From: SCBR16-9 sp964537975
Lineage (GTDB): Bacteria; Hydrogenedentota; Hydrogenedentia; Hydrogenedentales; SCBR16-9
Reading direction: 5' to 3'
Assembly: GCA_964537975.1 (NCBI GenBank)
Contig: CAZIDP010000001.1
Coordinates: 1-64,000 of the forward strand
DNA length: 64,000 nt
Positions 63,010-64,000 of the stretch are shown here, piece after piece; the stretch's first letter is position 1, and each line of letters starts with the position of its first letter. A program made the translations under genes and the position numbers. Under the pieces are notes generated by a model. That model did not search any database. It was not told where the DNA came from and saw only the letters and a program-made list of their open reading frames with translations.

Positions 63010-64000
63010 ATGAGAATATTTTTTTACTCCGTTTTATTTGCTTGTGTTCTGGTAATGTTTCACTCAACAAATACACAAGCCGAACTTCCTCAGGCAGTGT
63101 TTCCAGGAGAAGTATGGGACACAATGACACCAGCAGAAGCAGGACTGAATGACTCGGTGCTGGAACGTCTGGCAGGGCATGTTGGCGGTCGTGGCTGCGT
63201 TGTCCGACATGGTCGCATGGTATTTTCCTGGGGGGATCAGGAACGTTCCTCCGATGTTGCCTCTGCCTGTAAGACGGTATACAGTACGTTGTTGTTTTTT
63301 GCTGTGCAGGAGGGACTGATAAGCAGTCCGGATGATTTCGTTGCCAATCATGAACCAGGGTTATCTGATCTCAATCCAGAGAAAGAAGGCAAAATTACCT
63401 GGACCCATCTCGCTACACAAACCTCTGGTTACGGGTTAACCGAGAATCCTGGGACAGCATATTCATATAACGACTTTGCAATTGCCCTGTATTTTGATAC
63501 TTTGATGCATAAAGTATTCAATATGCATCCCGATGCTGTTCTATCAAAATATCTTGCTGAACCTCTTGGATTCCAGGATACATGCACCTTTGAAGCTTTC
63601 GGTCCGCAGGATCGGCCTGGTCGACTGGCAATTTCAGTACGCGATTTTGCACGCTTCGGCCAGTTTATACTGCACCAGGGACGCTGGAACAATGAAGTAT
63701 TGCTTGAACCTGCCTATGTGAAGCAAATGTTGAATACGGTTGTGCCCGCAGAAACCCCTATTACACAAGGTGAAGATGCAGCAATGCTGGAAGATCAACG
63801 CTCACTGGGGGGCGGTAAATCCATCACTGAAACCGGTCCAGGATTCTATAGTTTTAACTGGTGGCTGAATGGTGTGGATCGAAATGGAAATCGTTTATAT
63901 CAGGAAGGGCCAGCAGACCTGTTGCTCGCCAGTGGTCATGGTGGTCAACGGAATTTGTGGATATTTCCTTCGCTGGACCTGGTTGTATCCTGGAACGACT
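63010..64000 (+). CDS. Exported class C beta-lactamase-like serine hydrolase (partial, cut by window edge)
   Basis: The ATG at 63010 has AAGGG 8 nt upstream. The frame is open to the window edge (330 codons). A signal peptide (MRIFFYSVLFACVLVMFHSTNTQA) is followed by MTPAEAGLNDSVLERLAGHVGGRGCVVRHGRMVFSWG. The SxxK nucleophile motif SACKTVYST, the THLATQTSGYG segment, a Tyr-Asn region in YSYNDFA and an HxG-like SGHGGQ near the end mark a serine beta-lactamase/DD-peptidase-like (PF00144) hydrolase. Such proteins act as esterases or peptidases in the periplasm and need not confer drug resistance. The C-terminus is missing. Confidence 0.88.
   Translation, partial: MRIFFYSVLFACVLVMFHSTNTQAELPQAVFPGEVWDTMTPAEAGLNDSVLERLAGHVGGRGCVVRHGRMVFSWGDQERSSDVASACKTVYSTLLFFAVQEGLISSPDDFVANHEPGLSDLNPEKEGKITWTHLATQTSGYGLTENPGTAYSYNDFAIALYFDTLMHKVFNMHPDAVLSKYLAEPLGFQDTCTFEAFGPQDRPGRLAISVRDFARFGQFILHQGRWNNEVLLEPAYVKQMLNTVVPAETPITQGEDAAMLEDQRSLGGGKSITETGPGFYSFNWWLNGVDRNGNRLYQEGPADLLLASGHGGQRNLWIFPSLDLVVSWND

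Noticed and set aside
63010..64000. Antibiotic-resistance beta-lactamase
   Set aside because: Only general class C/DD-peptidase-like motifs are seen and the gene is incomplete. Most family members are esterases or peptidases, so a resistance claim is not supported.
1..64000. CRISPR arrays, tRNA and rRNA genes
   Set aside because: No regularly spaced direct repeats, cloverleaf with a T-loop GGTTCGA-like core, or rRNA-like conserved stretch was seen in the intergenic regions.

Overview
The window looks like the chromosome of a Gram-negative bacterium of moderate GC content. It carries a Wza-type polysaccharide export lipoprotein, HldE for heptose in LPS, ResB/CcsA (system II) cytochrome c maturation, and several proteins with an N-terminal signal peptide and a C-terminal Leu-Pro-Val + transmembrane + Arg tail like the CTERM sorting signals. 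Many HzsA-related dihaem proteins, CTERM-like tails and an archaeal-type PurO together fit a Planctomycetota/Verrucomicrobiota/Lentisphaerota or Hydrogenedentota-like lineage. I cannot place it more closely from sequence alone. A 100-N scaffold gap at 11144-11243 is flanked by a 55-bp duplicated overlap, so this is a draft assembly, possibly a metagenome bin.

Layout. 1-3.1 kb: a truncated polysaccharide-export lipoprotein and a stand-alone sigma-54 activator (minus strand), with a small degenerate GGDEF protein divergent from them; sigma-54-like -24/-12 elements face both ways in the intergenic region. 3.3-8.0 kb: housekeeping genes on the plus strand (purO, purB, a diacylglycerol-kinase-like lipid kinase, gltA). 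8.0-8.6 kb: intergenic region with a probable decayed group II intron. 8.7-11.35 kb: a secreted DUF5703-type glycosidase crossing the gap, from a consensus sigma-70 promoter with a palindrome in its spacer. 11.5-13.2 kb: a cobalamin riboswitch with its own promoter and terminator-like hairpin, then a secreted beta-propeller-like protein with a CTERM tail. 13.3-16.7 kb: an L,D-transpeptidase (minus) and two secreted Ig-like CTERM proteins, each with a near-perfect promoter and terminator.

17.0-51.3 kb is the core of the window: about 34 kb of minus-strand genes, apparently one system. It holds seven large HzsA-related (hydrazine synthase alpha-like) exported proteins. Six have two CxxCH motifs and one has a single CxxCH plus HEAT repeats. 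Each carries a different accessory module: discoidin-like, LamG, jelly-roll, rhamnosidase-N-like, or a C-terminal FGE/SUMF1-like domain. Interspersed are a beta-propeller/dihaem-peroxidase fusion that recalls a fused HZS beta-gamma subunit, a tandem RidA/chorismatase-fold protein, an NHL/SMP-30 propeller and two aldo/keto reductases, one with a Tat-like signal. At the 3' end is a lipoprotein-ccsB-ccsA operon that would attach haem to these cytochromes. The substrate is unknown. The tyrosine that ligates the active-site haem in true hydrazine synthase is not conserved, so hydrazine synthesis is unlikely.

51.6-64 kb: mixed functions (lipoprotein, GH4-like enzyme with a substituted metal ligand, HEAT protein, acylphosphatase, esterase, TPR protein, HslV, HAD phosphatase, HldE with a sugar isomerase, vWA protein, and a truncated serine beta-lactamase-like hydrolase). 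A scar at 58.4-59.0 kb combines a GC-rich structured repeat with the tail of an ISL3-like transposase. I saw no rRNA, tRNA or CRISPR array.
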